From the NCBI GenBank assembly GCA_019649035.1, contig BMAT01004146.1, positions 69,498-107,248 of the forward strand: a DNA stretch of 37,751 nt. The letters run 5' to 3'. Numbering within the stretch: the first letter of the stretch is position 1; every line of letters begins with the position of its first letter. Source of the stretch: Elysia marginata. Lineage: Eukaryota > Mollusca > Gastropoda > Plakobranchidae. The translations under genes were made by a program, and so were the position numbers. Shown here in pieces: positions 12,724 to 23,815 of this stretch. The notes under the pieces were generated by a model that searched no databases, was not told where the DNA came from, and worked only from the letters and a program-made list of their open reading frames with translations.

Positions 12724-13013
12724 CCTTCTAGTCTGGACTCTGAATACCATGTTTCTCTTGTTTTAGCCTTCGAGTCTAAGCTCTGAATATCATGTTTTCT
12801 CTTGTAATAGCCTTCGAGTCTAGGCTCTGAATATCATATTTTTCTCTTGTTTTAGCCTTCGAGTCTAGGCTCTGAATATCATGTTTTCTCTTGTTTAAGC
12901 CTTCGAGTCTAGGCTCTGAATATCATGTTTTCTCCTGTTTTAGCCTTCGAGTCTAGGCTCTGAATATCACGTTTTCTCTTGTTTCAGCCTAAGGGTTTAG
13001 TCTCTGCGTTGCG
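12724..13013 (+). repeat. 44-bp minisatellite, six units plus a partial
   Basis: Units start at 12724, 12767, 12811, 12856, 12900 and 12944, with lengths 43, 44, 45, 44, 44 and 44. A decayed seventh starts at 12988. Each begins CCTTCGAGTCTAGGCTCTGA and ends TTTTCTCTTGTTTTAG with small changes. Every unit therefore ends in a pyrimidine-rich stretch plus YAG or AAG, resembling a 3' splice site. It lies between the two genes on the same strand as the AKAP14-like gene. Units 3 to 6 are the most alike, suggesting recent expansion. Confidence 0.95.
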
Positions 13014-15206
13014 TGTCAAGTAACGTAATTCATTAAGGTCACCGTGTACACTAATAACAAATTTTTGTTATAATTATTGGCACATTTTCCAAAATTTTTT
13101 TAGATTAATTGATTGTAAGTAGTAAATCTACGCAAAAAAAAATTTGCGTCAAAGAAAATTTACATAGACTAGTTTTTAAAAATTCATGAGCTTAAAAATC
13201 TTTTGTCAGTCTAGGTAGACTAGGTTCTACAATAGGAATTTTAATGCCTTGTGTCAGCCCAAAGATAAGTGTAGATAACGTAAAATAAAAGGCGTCAATC
13301 CCCTTTGACAGTCCACTGATGTACGAAAAAATAAAGTTGTCGTTTATTAAAGCGATGACAATGTCTTTTTTCAGACCACCGATAAACATGTATGTAACGT
13401 AAAATAGTCCTATAGAATAAATAGCAAGGCATAAAATTTTGTGCTTTTGTCAACTTTCTACTAACGTACTGGGCTGAATTTCACTCAAAAAGGGGATTGA
13501 TGCCTTTTTGCCGCATAATTAAGAAGATAAATGCTTTTTTGAAATATAAATTGCTAATTTATTCAAATTTTGTGTATAATGAACCTTAATCGTGTCTCGT
13601 GGAAAGATATAGAAGGGCGTTTGTGAAAGAAAATTCGCGATAAAATTAAAATTGTGAAGGTTGTTACTTAAACAATACACTCTTGGTCTCTTTGAATTCT
13701 TAAGAATCATGTGCTCGATAAGTGTACCAGTAGTAACTTGAGGCATGGTCTTGTAATGAAAAGACTGATTATTAAAATAGAAAAATACATAAGAGTTTAA
13801 AATAACAGGGAGATTTTCCGCATTAACTATCCTCAGTGTTTAACTGTTGATCCACGTTACTATTCTTTTTATCTCTAATGAGATTTTACAGCGTCGTGAT
13901 TTCTACCTTTAAAATGTATTTATTTGTGTCAAAATCAATCCAATTGTGATCACTAAGACCGCTTTGAACCGGCTAGAAATTTGTCATCTTACAAAATCTC
14001 TTGTCGAACAAAAGTTTCAATGGGTTCATTCAGCTGGATGGCTGGTTGTCCCTTAAGAGAGCTAGAGAAAACTTTCAAGTACTTGGTAGAGAAAGAGATG
14101 CCGTAGAACGAAGAGCAACACCAGACTAGCGAGAAAACTACCTTCCAAACAACCATTCTGAGGACAATTCTTAGGGAAGTTCTAAAAAATATTGGGTTTT
14201 ATTTCAAGACAGTATTTGTTTCCACGCACACAAACAAGTTGATATATTTGAAAAGAAAGTAAAAATATGGCATCCCTAGACATTCATTGTGTGATACCAC
14301 TGTTAAACATTCTGCTTGTCCAATAGAGCTGTGGCAGTCCTAAAAACAGCGCAGGTTTTCTGAAGACCTGAGGACATGTTAGTACCTATGCTTATAAAAC
14401 TCCGTCAATATTTCAATTATTGACATTTGCAAAACAGTGAAAGGGATGTTTTGCGAGCAAGTTTTTGTTCGTTGGGAACATTTTGGATATTTCTAATGCT
14501 GCACTATTCCCCCACCTAAAGCAGCTGGGATTCGTAAGATAAGCGTTGAAAGAATAAGTATGTTAACTTGCAACTCTAATGTCAAGCCGCACTGTTTTGA
14601 TATCAACGAAGATACAAAAAATAACGTAATGCAATTTATACAAAGTCCGAGTCAGAAATGAACCCTACAGAGGTAAGCAAAATGGTTCATGAAGTAGTTT
14701 TCTATATGGATGTGTGTTTTTCTTCTTCCCTCTTTCTTTTGTTGCTCTCCTTTTTAATCAAAGATTCCATATTCCGGTACCAGGTCTAAGGGTGTACTTA
14801 TTTCTACTTCATTCGACATAATGTATGATTGTAGCGTGCATACTGAATAATATCTACGATTGAATTTAAAAAAATAACGGGAAAAAGAACAAGGGCGTAA
14901 ATGAACCAAGTCCTCAGATAGAAAGTCATTCTGAGTGCAACATATTACTTTATTAGGCCTACTTAAATTTTATGTATAACCTCATAAGTTTAACGAAAAA
15001 GAAGAGATTTCTGTTTCCATATTTAGAAAAACAATAGCTGCACTAAACTGATGATGTTTTCTGTAAAAGATGACTCCCCCCCCCCCTCCCTTTATTGCCC
15101 GCATGAAATTGATTAAAAGAGGATAATTGTTCAGAACAATTAATAGAACTCGGTCAACAAAGCAATTCTCCTTCACCTAAAACCTTACAGAGTTCACTTC
15201 GGCAAA
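13014..15206. other. upstream region of the AKAP14-like gene
   Basis: No robust exon was found. Minus-strand frames at 13192-13389 and 13519-13746 show no family motif. An ATG followed by five codons and a good donor (GAG|GTAAGC at 14672/14673) is out of phase with the next candidate exon, so it could only be a separate or untranslated exon. A poly-C run lies at about 15075-15086. Confidence 0.5.
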
Positions 15207-15242
15207 ATGGCAGAGAGCATTACGCCATTGTTAAATGAGTTG
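15207..15242 (+). CDS. AKAP14-like gene, candidate first coding exon
   Basis: An ATG in strong context (GGCAAAATGG) opens MAESITPLLNEL and meets a consensus donor, TTG|GTAAGT, at 15243 in phase 0. The next candidate exon also starts in phase 0. Upstream, a plausible acceptor (caccttaaaaccttacag-like, AG at 15189-15190) could begin this exon at 15191. From there the frame stays open upstream of the ATG (VHFGK), so the Met may be internal and the true N-terminus further upstream. The assignment to the AKAP14-like gene rests on strand, phase and position only, because this part of the protein is not conserved. Confidence 0.45.
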
Positions 15243-18202
15243 GTAAGTATTTGGTACATTAACATAGACAGAGAGACAGACAGAGAGGAGAGGTAAGGGA
15301 GGCAGAGACAGAGAGAGGTTGAAAAAGAGGCAGGAAGAGATGGATACCAGTGGTAGTGGGAAGAGACAATCTAGGGGGTTTCCAAACAATCATAAAAAGA
15401 TATAGTTTAAAAAACCCTTCAATTTACTAGTTAGATGCATTGATCAACGTTTTAGCTAAATATTATACTCTGTTCTCTTATCACCCAGATTTAGGAGTTT
15501 CTTTGTTATTATACACATCTAGACTCATGTGAGTTATTGCCAACCTTATAAACAAACTGCGTTCTTAAATTTGAAACTGTTTTAAAACCTTTGGAAATTA
15601 AAACTCTGCACCGGGTGTCCATGATTTATTTTTCATGCTTTACTTTTTCACTGCGAAGTAAAACAATAATACAAGTAGTTATCATGAAGAGAAAAACCCA
15701 CCGAGATTCGAGTCTTTTCCTTCACGCCTTCGATCCTTCCTTAAAGTTAATATAGAGTTGAGTGGCTAAATGAGTGAAACAAAGCTGAATACTATGAGAA
15801 TATATGATTGATAGCCTGACACTTCTGAAGACAAATTGTTCGCTTTCTATGAGTCCACAGCACCAGTACTTCAGGAAATGAACTTTTGAGATCGAAAAAT
15901 TAATCAGACAATGAGATAGATCGAGATTAAAAAAAAAGACACAGAGATGTAGACAGGACGATAAATGGATAGAGTGAGAGGTAAAAGCAGAAAAAAGAAG
16001 AAAACAAAAAAGAAAACACCAGACAAAAAGACAGCCGCATACAAATCCATTGTATGTTATAAGGGAGTGAGTGAGACAAATCTCAACTATACACAGTCAG
16101 AACATAGGATGGCTTTTTCAGAAAGACGCGCAGGGCCTGTATTTTTCCTTATCATTCTGTTTTGGATATGCTTATCATTTGTTCATACAGCCATGTTAGT
16201 TTTTTCGACGAAAGAACACAGAAGTTGCAATTCTAAAAACAAAAACATAAGGTCCTACATTTAATCTTGCAGTATAAAATATTTGTAGTTTTTTAATTTA
16301 AAAAAATCAAGTGCGCTATAATGAGAATAATCTTATAACATGTTTTCTCCAAACACGAAATTCATTCTATATCCTCAAAAAGCCTCCTTTTCCAATATTT
16401 GTATTTTACCTTTTTTACATTTTAAGCCGTACCACAAACCCTCGCACACTGTCTAGTATTCTTTCAAACTACAGGATGCGAAGGGAGTTTCTGGCGGGTC
16501 AAGTATATCAACTTGCCACAAGAGCGCCTTTTGCCTCTCGGGCGCTCAGAGATGAAGGATTAATCCTAAGGGCAATCCAATCTCATGCTAAAATCCGATC
16601 CAACCTTTTTTTTCGCACGCCTGATTCCGGAGACAGGGGAAAGGGCCATGATGGGCAAGGGATTCCAGAACGCACTACCATTCTCTTGAAAGATGAGAGC
16701 TCGAAAGAGATATTCCGGCCGCGCAAAGAATGGCGGACAAAATTGATAGAAAGTTTGTGTGATGGTGTGTGCGTGTGTGTGGTGGGGAAGGGGTTGCTGC
16801 GGCAAAACAAAAGTAAAAAGAGATAAGATAGACAGATTCTCAGTTTCAGTAAAATTAGAGCTATGGAAAGAGGAATTAGGTAAAAGAGAAAAAGAGACAG
16901 AATAAATATACAGAAAATGCCTAGTTTTTAGTAGCGCTAAGGAGAGGAGGATTGTAAACAAACCATTAAACCATGAGTGAAAAGTGCCTGTAAACAGCTG
17001 ATAAAGAGGGGCCTTCCAAAGTGAAAAAGAAAGAGATAAAAACAATAACTTCATATGCATTATAGATATAACAGGCATGGCATCCAGAAAGAAACTGATA
17101 AATGAAGAAAAGATGAGGAAAAAGGAGGAGGAAGGAAGTGGAAAGGAGGAACAAGCAAGACTATGAAGAACAAGAATAAGAAACATGGTCTGATATAGCA
17201 AATATGAGAGAAGAAAGGACAAAAAGTTGAGAAAGTGCGACTTGCACTTTTATCTGGTTCTATTCGGTTGGAGAATATTCCAGATGGATTGAGGTAAAGT
17301 GAGGTTTTATAGAAAACAAGACCCCAAGGCTCATTGAGAATTCTTAGATTTCATCTTAACTATCTATGATGATTCATGATGCATTACAAATTTCAGTTGC
17401 AGAGACAAAATCTAAACAAATTATAGCTCAATTATATTGCAATGATGTTCAACCAATAGTAGAATGTTCTCGTTTATAGGAGACATGGCAATGAACAAGT
17501 AAACAGTCAGTGAAGAAATATCACTTCAAGAGGAAGATACCTAAAACAAGTAGAAAGCCCTTGTTCTCTCACTTTGACATATCTGACAGAGCAAAATACT
17601 AATCTTTCAAAGTGATGAAGATGGTTCAGCATTCGCAAAGGATTTTTTTTCCTCGCAAAAGCGAACTTAAACTAGAAGACATAAACAGGTGACATGCGGC
17701 GGGGACACGTGGCATGTGTTCACACAACAACAGCGAATAACGAGAGATTATGTGGACCACGTTTGTTCTAATCTGGGTAAAGGAAATGTATAGTCCTCTT
17801 GCTAAATGAAGTTTGGAGTCGGCAGTTTACTTATAAAAACTCTTTCCATACAACAAGCATCAACCAGAAGAAATGGACTCGTAAGCTATGGAAAAAAATT
17901 TCAAAAACATACTCATCTTTAAGGTTCGCACTTCAACAGCCAACTATTACAAACTTTTCTTAAGTTAGTTTCTCTTTCACGGGGCAAGAAAACCCAATCA
18001 CAGCAACATGCACGATAAGCTCCTTCTATCCACCGCCTCTCTCCCAATAATGGCGAAAAAAAACTTTTAGGTTTGAAACCCTTTGAGTTTAAACATAAGG
18101 TGCTGTTGGCTTTTTAATTTTAAAAGAATCCTGTATTTGTAATTTTTGTCAAGAACTCTATTGAAGTAGCAAACCCACACTGAAATGAAATCCTGTTTCT
18201 AG
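15243..18202 (+). other. predicted intron, AKAP14-like gene
   Basis: This 2,960-bp interval holds purine-rich microsatellite sequence (about 15264-15345 and 16830-17160). Two overlapping open frames, 99 and 171 codons at 15965-16826, are Lys- or Arg-rich and lack motifs. The opposite-strand 218-codon frame (16566-17222) is Ser/Phe/Leu-rich because it is the complement of purine-rich DNA. I treat all three as non-genic. Confidence 0.5.
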
Positions 18203-18233
18203 GTAAAACACAAAACAGCTCCAGTTGAAGAAG
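18203..18233 (+). CDS. AKAP14-like gene, candidate exon 2
   Basis: An acceptor (tcctgtttctag, AG at 18201-18202) is followed by VKHKTAPVEE plus one base, ending at an AAG|GTGGTG donor. It enters in phase 0 and leaves in phase 1, exactly what the flanking candidates need. An alternative donor three bases on (GTG|GTGGGA, 18236) keeps the phase and adds one Gly. The frame remains open without a donor to about 18455, so the exon could be longer. No conserved motif is expected here: it would form the low-complexity N-terminal segment before the anchoring helix. Confidence 0.4.
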
Positions 18234-18614
18234 GTGGTGGGAAGGATGACCAGAAAATATCCAGACATTTATCTCTACGGTTGAAGTCAGGCCTAGCTAC
18301 TCAGAGGATAATAAAGTGTACGAATACGAATCATGTACGAATGGATTATACTAATGTGGAACAGAACCAAGACGAGTTTAAATTTTCTGATACAATAGAG
18401 AAGAAAAAATGTTTTATTTATTGGTCGTGTTTTAATGAAAACAAAAAAACGACTTAGAAAAGTCGAACGATTTTTTAAAACTTTCAAACAGTCATGAAGA
18501 CTAGAAACATTTTTAGACGTTTCCCTTTTTGCTTTGATAATTATGTTGCACAAATTTTTAAATTTAAAGGTTCACGTGCGGTAATAATATTTGAAGACAT
18601 GTTTTATTTTCCAG

Positions 18615-18646
18615 ACTATGAACTGATCGAATCCATCGCGTTCCAG
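18615..18646 (+). CDS. AKAP14-like gene, exon 3: first half of anchoring helix
   Basis: A strong acceptor (gttttattttccag) and a CAG|GTGAAG donor delimit 32 bp. Two bases complete a codon (Asp if joined to exon 2), then the frame reads YELIESIAFQ and ends in phase 0. Joined to the exon at 19637 it forms LIESIAFQIVDIVVDEV, an amphipathic helix with the hydrophobic spacing of A-kinase anchoring proteins, which bind the dimerised N-termini of PKA regulatory subunits. The IE..A.QIVD pattern closely matches designed and natural RII-anchoring helices. In AKAP14 (AKAP28), an axonemal AKAP, the helix likewise follows a short acidic Tyr-containing segment. An open frame continues upstream of the acceptor but without a motif. 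Confidence 0.6.
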
Positions 18647-19636
18647 GTGAAGTTTGTTCACTTTGTCCACATTTATCTCCTTTTAAAACGTCAAATGTTT
18701 CTATAGGCATGTGGCAGGGATCTTTCTATCTCTTGATGAGTTCTCTATGGGTGTAGGTGGGTGTATTTTTTTTCTCACTACCTCCTTACTCTATCAATGT
18801 CTCAACCCCATCTCACTAGTTCAAGCAATTTATCACTTTCTACAAGATATAGACAGACGGTAAGATATAATTTTGCCTATATATGAGAACCAGAAAAGGA
18901 ATTCAATGTAATATCTCTCTACCTAGGTTAACATGCCGAGATAACCTAAAACACGGCTGAAAAACCGCAATCATAAAGAGATAACAATAGATAAAAAACG
19001 AATGTTGCTGGCAGCAAATCATTGCACAGTTTACGCGTTGTTTGTTTTGATTCATTGAGCTTTACTAGGTCGAGACGTTCACGAAAAGTTTATACAAACG
19101 TTTAACAAAGAGATTGTTTTGTTTTAATTGCATGAAAGGTGGACATTTTGGTGTATATATATATTTTTTTTTTTTGTTCCTTTTTTCTTTTCTTTTTATG
19201 TTTTATTTTGCTTTCCAGAATGAAGAAATGCATCGACTTTATAGTGATAAAGTATCTACTGCTCTATGTAGCGAGTGTTCGTAATAGGCAGTTTTACTTC
19301 ACTTTGAGTCGCTCCACAGATGAGGTTACTACGATTTAACAAAAACACTCACATCGTTGATACCTTTACAGTTTGAACACCTATGGTTTTACTTCTTTAG
19401 ATGTAACATACACAATTATGTGCTACCGTGTAAAGCTTCCTTGGCTATATGTGGGGCAATATTGGCCAAAAAAGCTTTAGACTAACTCGTAAAAGGTTTG
19501 ACATAATGCACATGTCTTTGAAAATAACGGTGTGGCCATAGTAAAAGTTCTCATTAATGAGAGGAGATGGATTTTAAGAACTGCTGTGAGACCCAACGTT
19601 TTGTGTTTTCGGACTTGATGGTTTTTCTTATTTCAG

Positions 19637-19680
19637 ATTGTAGACATTGTCGTGGACGAAGTTTTAGGAGAGTTTATTAA
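19637..19680 (+). CDS. AKAP14-like gene, exon 4: second half of anchoring helix
   Basis: The acceptor is excellent (gtttttcttatttcag). The exon reads IVDIVVDEVLGEFI plus two bases and ends at a good donor, AA|GTGAGA, at 19681. It enters in phase 0, continuing the helix begun at 18615-18646, and leaves in phase 2. If the donor is not used, the same frame reads one Lys and stops at TGA 19682-19684, giving a very short protein of about 48 residues. I favour splicing because the donor is good and because the phase and sequence of the two following candidate exons resemble AKAP14. The downstream intron contains a (TC)n(TA)n tract. Confidence 0.6.
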
Positions 19681-19773
19681 GTGAGAGTGAAGTTAATGCT
19701 ATACGCATCTCCTGCCTTCCTCTCTCTCGCTCTCTCCTCCCCCTTTCCCGTCTCTATTTTTCTTTCCTTCTTT

Positions 19774-19774
<1 letters not shown>

Positions 19775-19831
<57 letters not shown>

Positions 19832-19834
19832 TTT
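19775..19834. repeat. (TC)n(TA)n(T)n microsatellite
   Basis: TC units to about 19797 are followed by TA units to about 19823 and a T run, all in the predicted intron between the exons at 19637 and 20275. Confidence 0.95.
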
Positions 19835-20274
19835 TCCCCACTGTTTTATTTTGCGTATTGAAATGTTATTGTAATCTAACTAGCATGATCTACCATTGTG
19901 CCGATTTAAGAGTTTATTTGATATTAACTTTTTCTGTAGAATCCCTCTCTTGACCAGTAGGTTATTTTGAACCATTCTCTTCCTGTAACCACTATCTGCT
20001 TTAAGCTGTAACTGCTTGTATTTCCTTATTCCTACTTTAACAGCTTCTATCGGGATGTTCACATTTTACCCAGAAACATTTTTTTCTCAATTTGAACAGA
20101 AGCCTGGCCTGGCCTGTGTCAGCTATTCCACGAACTTACTCCATTAGAGGCAGTGAGAAACCGTACAGTTGATAACTATTACAGGGCCCACAGTTCTTTT
20201 TTTTAACCTGCATTTGCGTTTGATGGCATTCAGGCACGCCTTCCAAGCCCGAAAGGGTGTTTTTTTTCTATTAG

Positions 20275-20292
20275 GCATTTTGATGAGGAAAG
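20275..20292 (+). CDS. AKAP14-like gene, candidate 18-bp micro-exon
   Basis: A very strong pyrimidine tract and acceptor (gtttttttttctattag-like, AG at 20273-20274) precede 18 bases that end at AG|GTGAGA. Entering with one base and leaving with two, it reads K-HFDEE-R across its junctions. This extends the helix of exon 4 into an acidic stretch that corresponds to the KIVEEER-type segment following the anchoring helix in AKAP14. The overlapping 120-codon open frame (20169-20531) is in another frame and has no recognisable motif. The exon is too short to stand alone. The case depends on its splice sites, phase and neighbours. Confidence 0.45.
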
Positions 20293-20584
20293 GTGAGAGT
20301 TTAACGGCGAGTGATTGCGTACTTTCGGGATTTCTAGATCTAGAGAATGAAGATTCTAAAGTAGACACGAAAAGAGTAGCCTGCGAGGATTACGAACCAT
20401 ATAAATTTAAGCCGATAGTTCTCATAGAAAATGTGCATGAGCCTTCACCAAACCAGAACAGAGAGAAATTTTTTTCATTAATTTCAGTGAAAACCGCATC
20501 TAAATCGGTTCTGTGGTTACGGAGGAGATAGTGATTGGAGTCCAATCGAATGCCTTTTATATTAGAGAATGCATGGGGGTGTTC

Positions 20585-20872
20585 GCACATTACTGACGCG
20601 GGGAGAGTAAGAAAGAGACAGTGGGGTGTGGCAAAGAGAAACACAGACAACCACCCAAGCAGGGAGGCTGACATACAGACACAACGATATTTAGATGGAT
20701 GAGCAGAACAGTGGAGAAAATGAATGACAGGAAGAGATAAAGAAAGATAGAGAATGATGCAGAAATAGAGGGAGAATAAGAGAGAGGAATGAATCAGCAA
20801 AGAAAAAAAATAAAACAGAAGCGTCGAGACCAGAAAAGGGAGAGAGGGGAAGAGAGAAAAAGAAACAATTAT
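20585..20872. repeat. polypurine-rich tract
   Basis: This is about 290 bp of strongly purine-biased sequence (GAGA, GAAAGA and GGGAGA words) without a fixed period. The minus-strand frames across it (20390-20908 and 20691-20912) are low-complexity Leu/Phe/Ser and are not genes. Such a strand bias can form triplex DNA, but that is inference. Confidence 0.6.
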
Positions 20873-21007
20873 TATGAGTAGTATGACAAAATACTGTAGG
20901 CCTAGCAAACAAATAGTGATTTGCGAATTTAAAAGAAAGTCAGGTAACAGACATTAAATTGGCTCAGAACGCCTAGTGAATAAAAAGAAAAAATTTACAG
21001 ATAAAAA

Positions 21008-21106
21008 GGGCAAGCCTAATCAAGAATAAAGAATGTTGATAATATATGCTGATCTCTCTCTGTGTCTCTGTCTCTGTCTGTCTGTCTCTCTCTCTCTCCC
21101 TCTCCC

Positions 21107-21178
<72 letters not shown>

Positions 21179-21330
21179 TTTCAACTTTTCTATAAAAAAA
21201 AACCAAACAAGGACAAGCTTAACCAAGAACAAAGTTAAGTTGATAAATATATACTGATATCTCTCTTTTTCTCTACCTATCTATCTCCCTCTCTCTTTTT
21301 CCAACCTTTCTACTAAAAAAAAACCAAACA
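21008..21330 (+). repeat. tandem dimer with (TC)n cores
   Basis: Two units lie head to tail at 21008-21210 and 21211-21330. Each starts GG(G/A)CAAGCYTAAYCAAGAAYA, passes GTTGATAAATATATRCTGAT, then a TC-rich core, and ends with CAACYTTTCTAYWAAAAAAA and ACCAAACA. They differ mainly in core length, the first having an almost pure run of about 120 bp of TC/TG/CC-type repeat. This is a local duplication of a microsatellite together with its flanks, inside the last predicted intron of the AKAP14-like gene. Confidence 0.85.
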
Positions 21331-21767
21331 TGTCGGGTTTAAATCACATGTTAATCTTTGTCGTTAACATCTAAGGGAGATAAGTTCAGTTTTCTTTCCA
21401 ACTTTTCAAAAATATTCGAGGAATGCACATGCACTTTTCCGAAAGTGATAATTGAAAATAGGAATTAGCTAAAACTTCGGCATAACGTTGGGAGATCTGT
21501 TATTAATCAGTAGCATTGCTTGAGACATTTAATGGCAAGGCTTCGACCCCTTAAAAGCAAAAGTGAAACTTTTAAACGACCAACAGTTGAAGAGGGTCAT
21601 TTTGCTTTTTCAGTCTACTTTGGAGTACTTAGGCTACAGTATCAAAAATTTGCATTTTTTGCTCCCAGTGTTAATAAATCAAAAGTTCAACCTTTAATGT
21701 TTTCATAATAAACTTTTTATTCTCTTCCTTTATATTTAGAATAGAAATTACATTATCATTATATCAG
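21331..21767. other. intronic DNA, no feature seen
   Basis: This is predicted intron sequence. The open frame 21520-21708 has no motif or splice support. Confidence 0.5.
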
Positions 21768-21966
21768 CTACTACTACTATTACTACTACCACTACAACTA
21801 CTTCTACTACTACTACTTTTAATCTACTACTCCCACTCTACTATTGCTGCTACTACTATGACTACTACTGCAGCCGCTACTTTTGCTGTTGCTGTTAATG
21901 TTACTACAATACCATTACTACTTTTACTTCTACTACCACATCAACTATAACTACTTCTATTACTAT

Positions 21967-21998
<32 letters not shown>

Positions 21999-22070
21999 AT
22001 CATAATAATAATAATATTAATGATAATTAATGATAATAATAATAATAATAATGATATTTATAATAATAAT
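21768..22070. repeat. (CTA)n/(TAA)n compound trinucleotide repeat
   Basis: About 230 bp of imperfect CTA/CTT/CCA triplets, with a purer ACT run near 21965-21998, are followed by AAT/TAA triplets to about 22070. The sequence changes from pyrimidine-biased to A/T-only at about 22000. Confidence 0.9.
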
Positions 22071-23815
22071 AGTGGAGGAAGCCACCGCGCAACCAAATGT
22101 TTGTTTTCATGCTATATTCTGTATGGAAAATTTTATCGAAACGGAAATAGACAATGATTTTTAAAATTTGGGGAAAATTTTACAATATCGTGCTATAAGA
22201 TTAATCATTTTCCCTTCAATAGCTGTACTTTCATTTGAAACTTGAATAGACGTTACTTGTAATTTAGAGCAGGAAAATCAAGCGGGTGAATTTAGTATAC
22301 ATAAGATTCTCTCCAGTGTCTATTTTTTTAAAATTTATGAACAGTAAAGCAAACCGCGTTTTACATGAATGACCTGCAAGTCTGTGTTAACTTACCTGAG
22401 ATGCAAACACATTAAGACAAGTCAAGTATCAATCTCTTATCTGCTTCATTAATAATTAATTCAGACTAATGTTTAGCACGGCTTGTTAGTTTTCTACCTG
22501 AGGGGCCATTAGTTCTTGTTCCCACGTTCAATCTAAATGATTAACTAAGCATAGCATAGCCGCACGAATTGGTATCTCTATCTGAGCCAACATTAAAAGG
22601 TAGATGTTTAATTGATTTATTCAGCGATGTCTGCGCTAAAGCATGTAGAACATGTTAGTGTCTGTAACCTGACAGATCTTAACCATATTGGAACGTGTTT
22701 ATCATGTCTTAAAAAATAAAATCTTTCTTCTGTTTCTTCGTGCTATGTTTTGCGCTCTAAGCAGCTGAACTCCCATATGCGACGTGAATAGAACGATTCA
22801 CTTTTCGATTATAAACGAGAAGCAATCAGGGCAAATAGATTTCAAGTGAAAGCGTTCATAACAACAATTGCCTGCTTTACTGAAAACAAAATCAGTTGAA
22901 ACAAAGTTTATTGAACACAAAGGTCAATTCTATGCACATGAACCATCATCGGCACCACGAAACAATCTTAATAAGATCGTAAGACCCAAAACCTAATTGG
23001 TAAGACTAAGATCACGTCACGTGGGTTGATTCGTTGTACATATCGGGGCGGATACTTTCTGTGTCTATATTTTAGTTCTATATACTTCTTCCTGCATGAT
23101 TTCTGTTCATAAACGTTAAGAACATTTCAAAAACTCAAATTAAAAGAAATTTCACTTTTATTCCTGGAAAACGACCTAAGGAAAAAATTGTACGAGAATT
23201 TCCAAATAGCAGTCTGTCTTATATCAAAGTAAAAATTCGTTGTGTGGAGGGATTGAGAGTATATATGCTTTCGCACAAAGCACCAACCTTCTCAGTTTTA
23301 CTTTGCACAAATTTATATGAAGATTTTTATTGCCTTCATTTTTCCCATTCCTGTTTAGTCAGTTTCCCTTTATAAGCTTTATCTTCTAAGTTCAAACCGT
23401 GAGTGAGCGAAAATACACCAATTAAACACGGTACTGGTGTTTTTGGTATGTCAATAAAAAGTGCGTTTGATCTTAAATTTCGAAAGATTGAAAAGGCCCT
23501 TCAATTGATAAGAACAAGGAAATAATGCAGGTCTTAAGGATAAAACATTTACCCCATTCCTTTCGCATCGAGATCCAGGTTCACCTAAAGACTACTTTTC
23601 ATTCAGCAGTTGTTTATCAATGGCTGTTAAAAAACCCCTTGAAAGCACATGATGAGAGAATTTGACTGCGGTGATTAGTTTTGAGTCTTAAACGCTCCTA
23701 CCCTAGGTGGAATTCCGTACATTCAAGCGTTCACCACCGCAATACTCAACACAGGCTTTTAACTGTTTAAAACGCACGCCTGATACATTTTTTTTACCTA
23801 GTCACATTCTTCTAG
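22071..23815. other. intronic DNA upstream of exon 6
   Basis: No exon with usable frame was found. A perfect minus-strand donor motif (CAG|GTAAGT, around 22390-22398) has stops close upstream in every frame and no partner acceptor. Confidence 0.5.

Noticed and set aside
16311..17222. Open frames of 171 codons (plus) and 218 codons (minus)
   Set aside because: The two overlap on opposite strands in purine-rich DNA, have skewed composition and show no family motif. They lie in a predicted intron.
20169..20531. A 120-codon plus-strand open frame
   Set aside because: It has no recognised domain and begins at a TTG. The better-supported 18-bp exon inside it uses a different frame.
22390..22398. 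Perfect minus-strand donor motif CAG|GTAAGT
   Set aside because: Stops lie close upstream in all frames and there is no acceptor partner, so it is likely chance.
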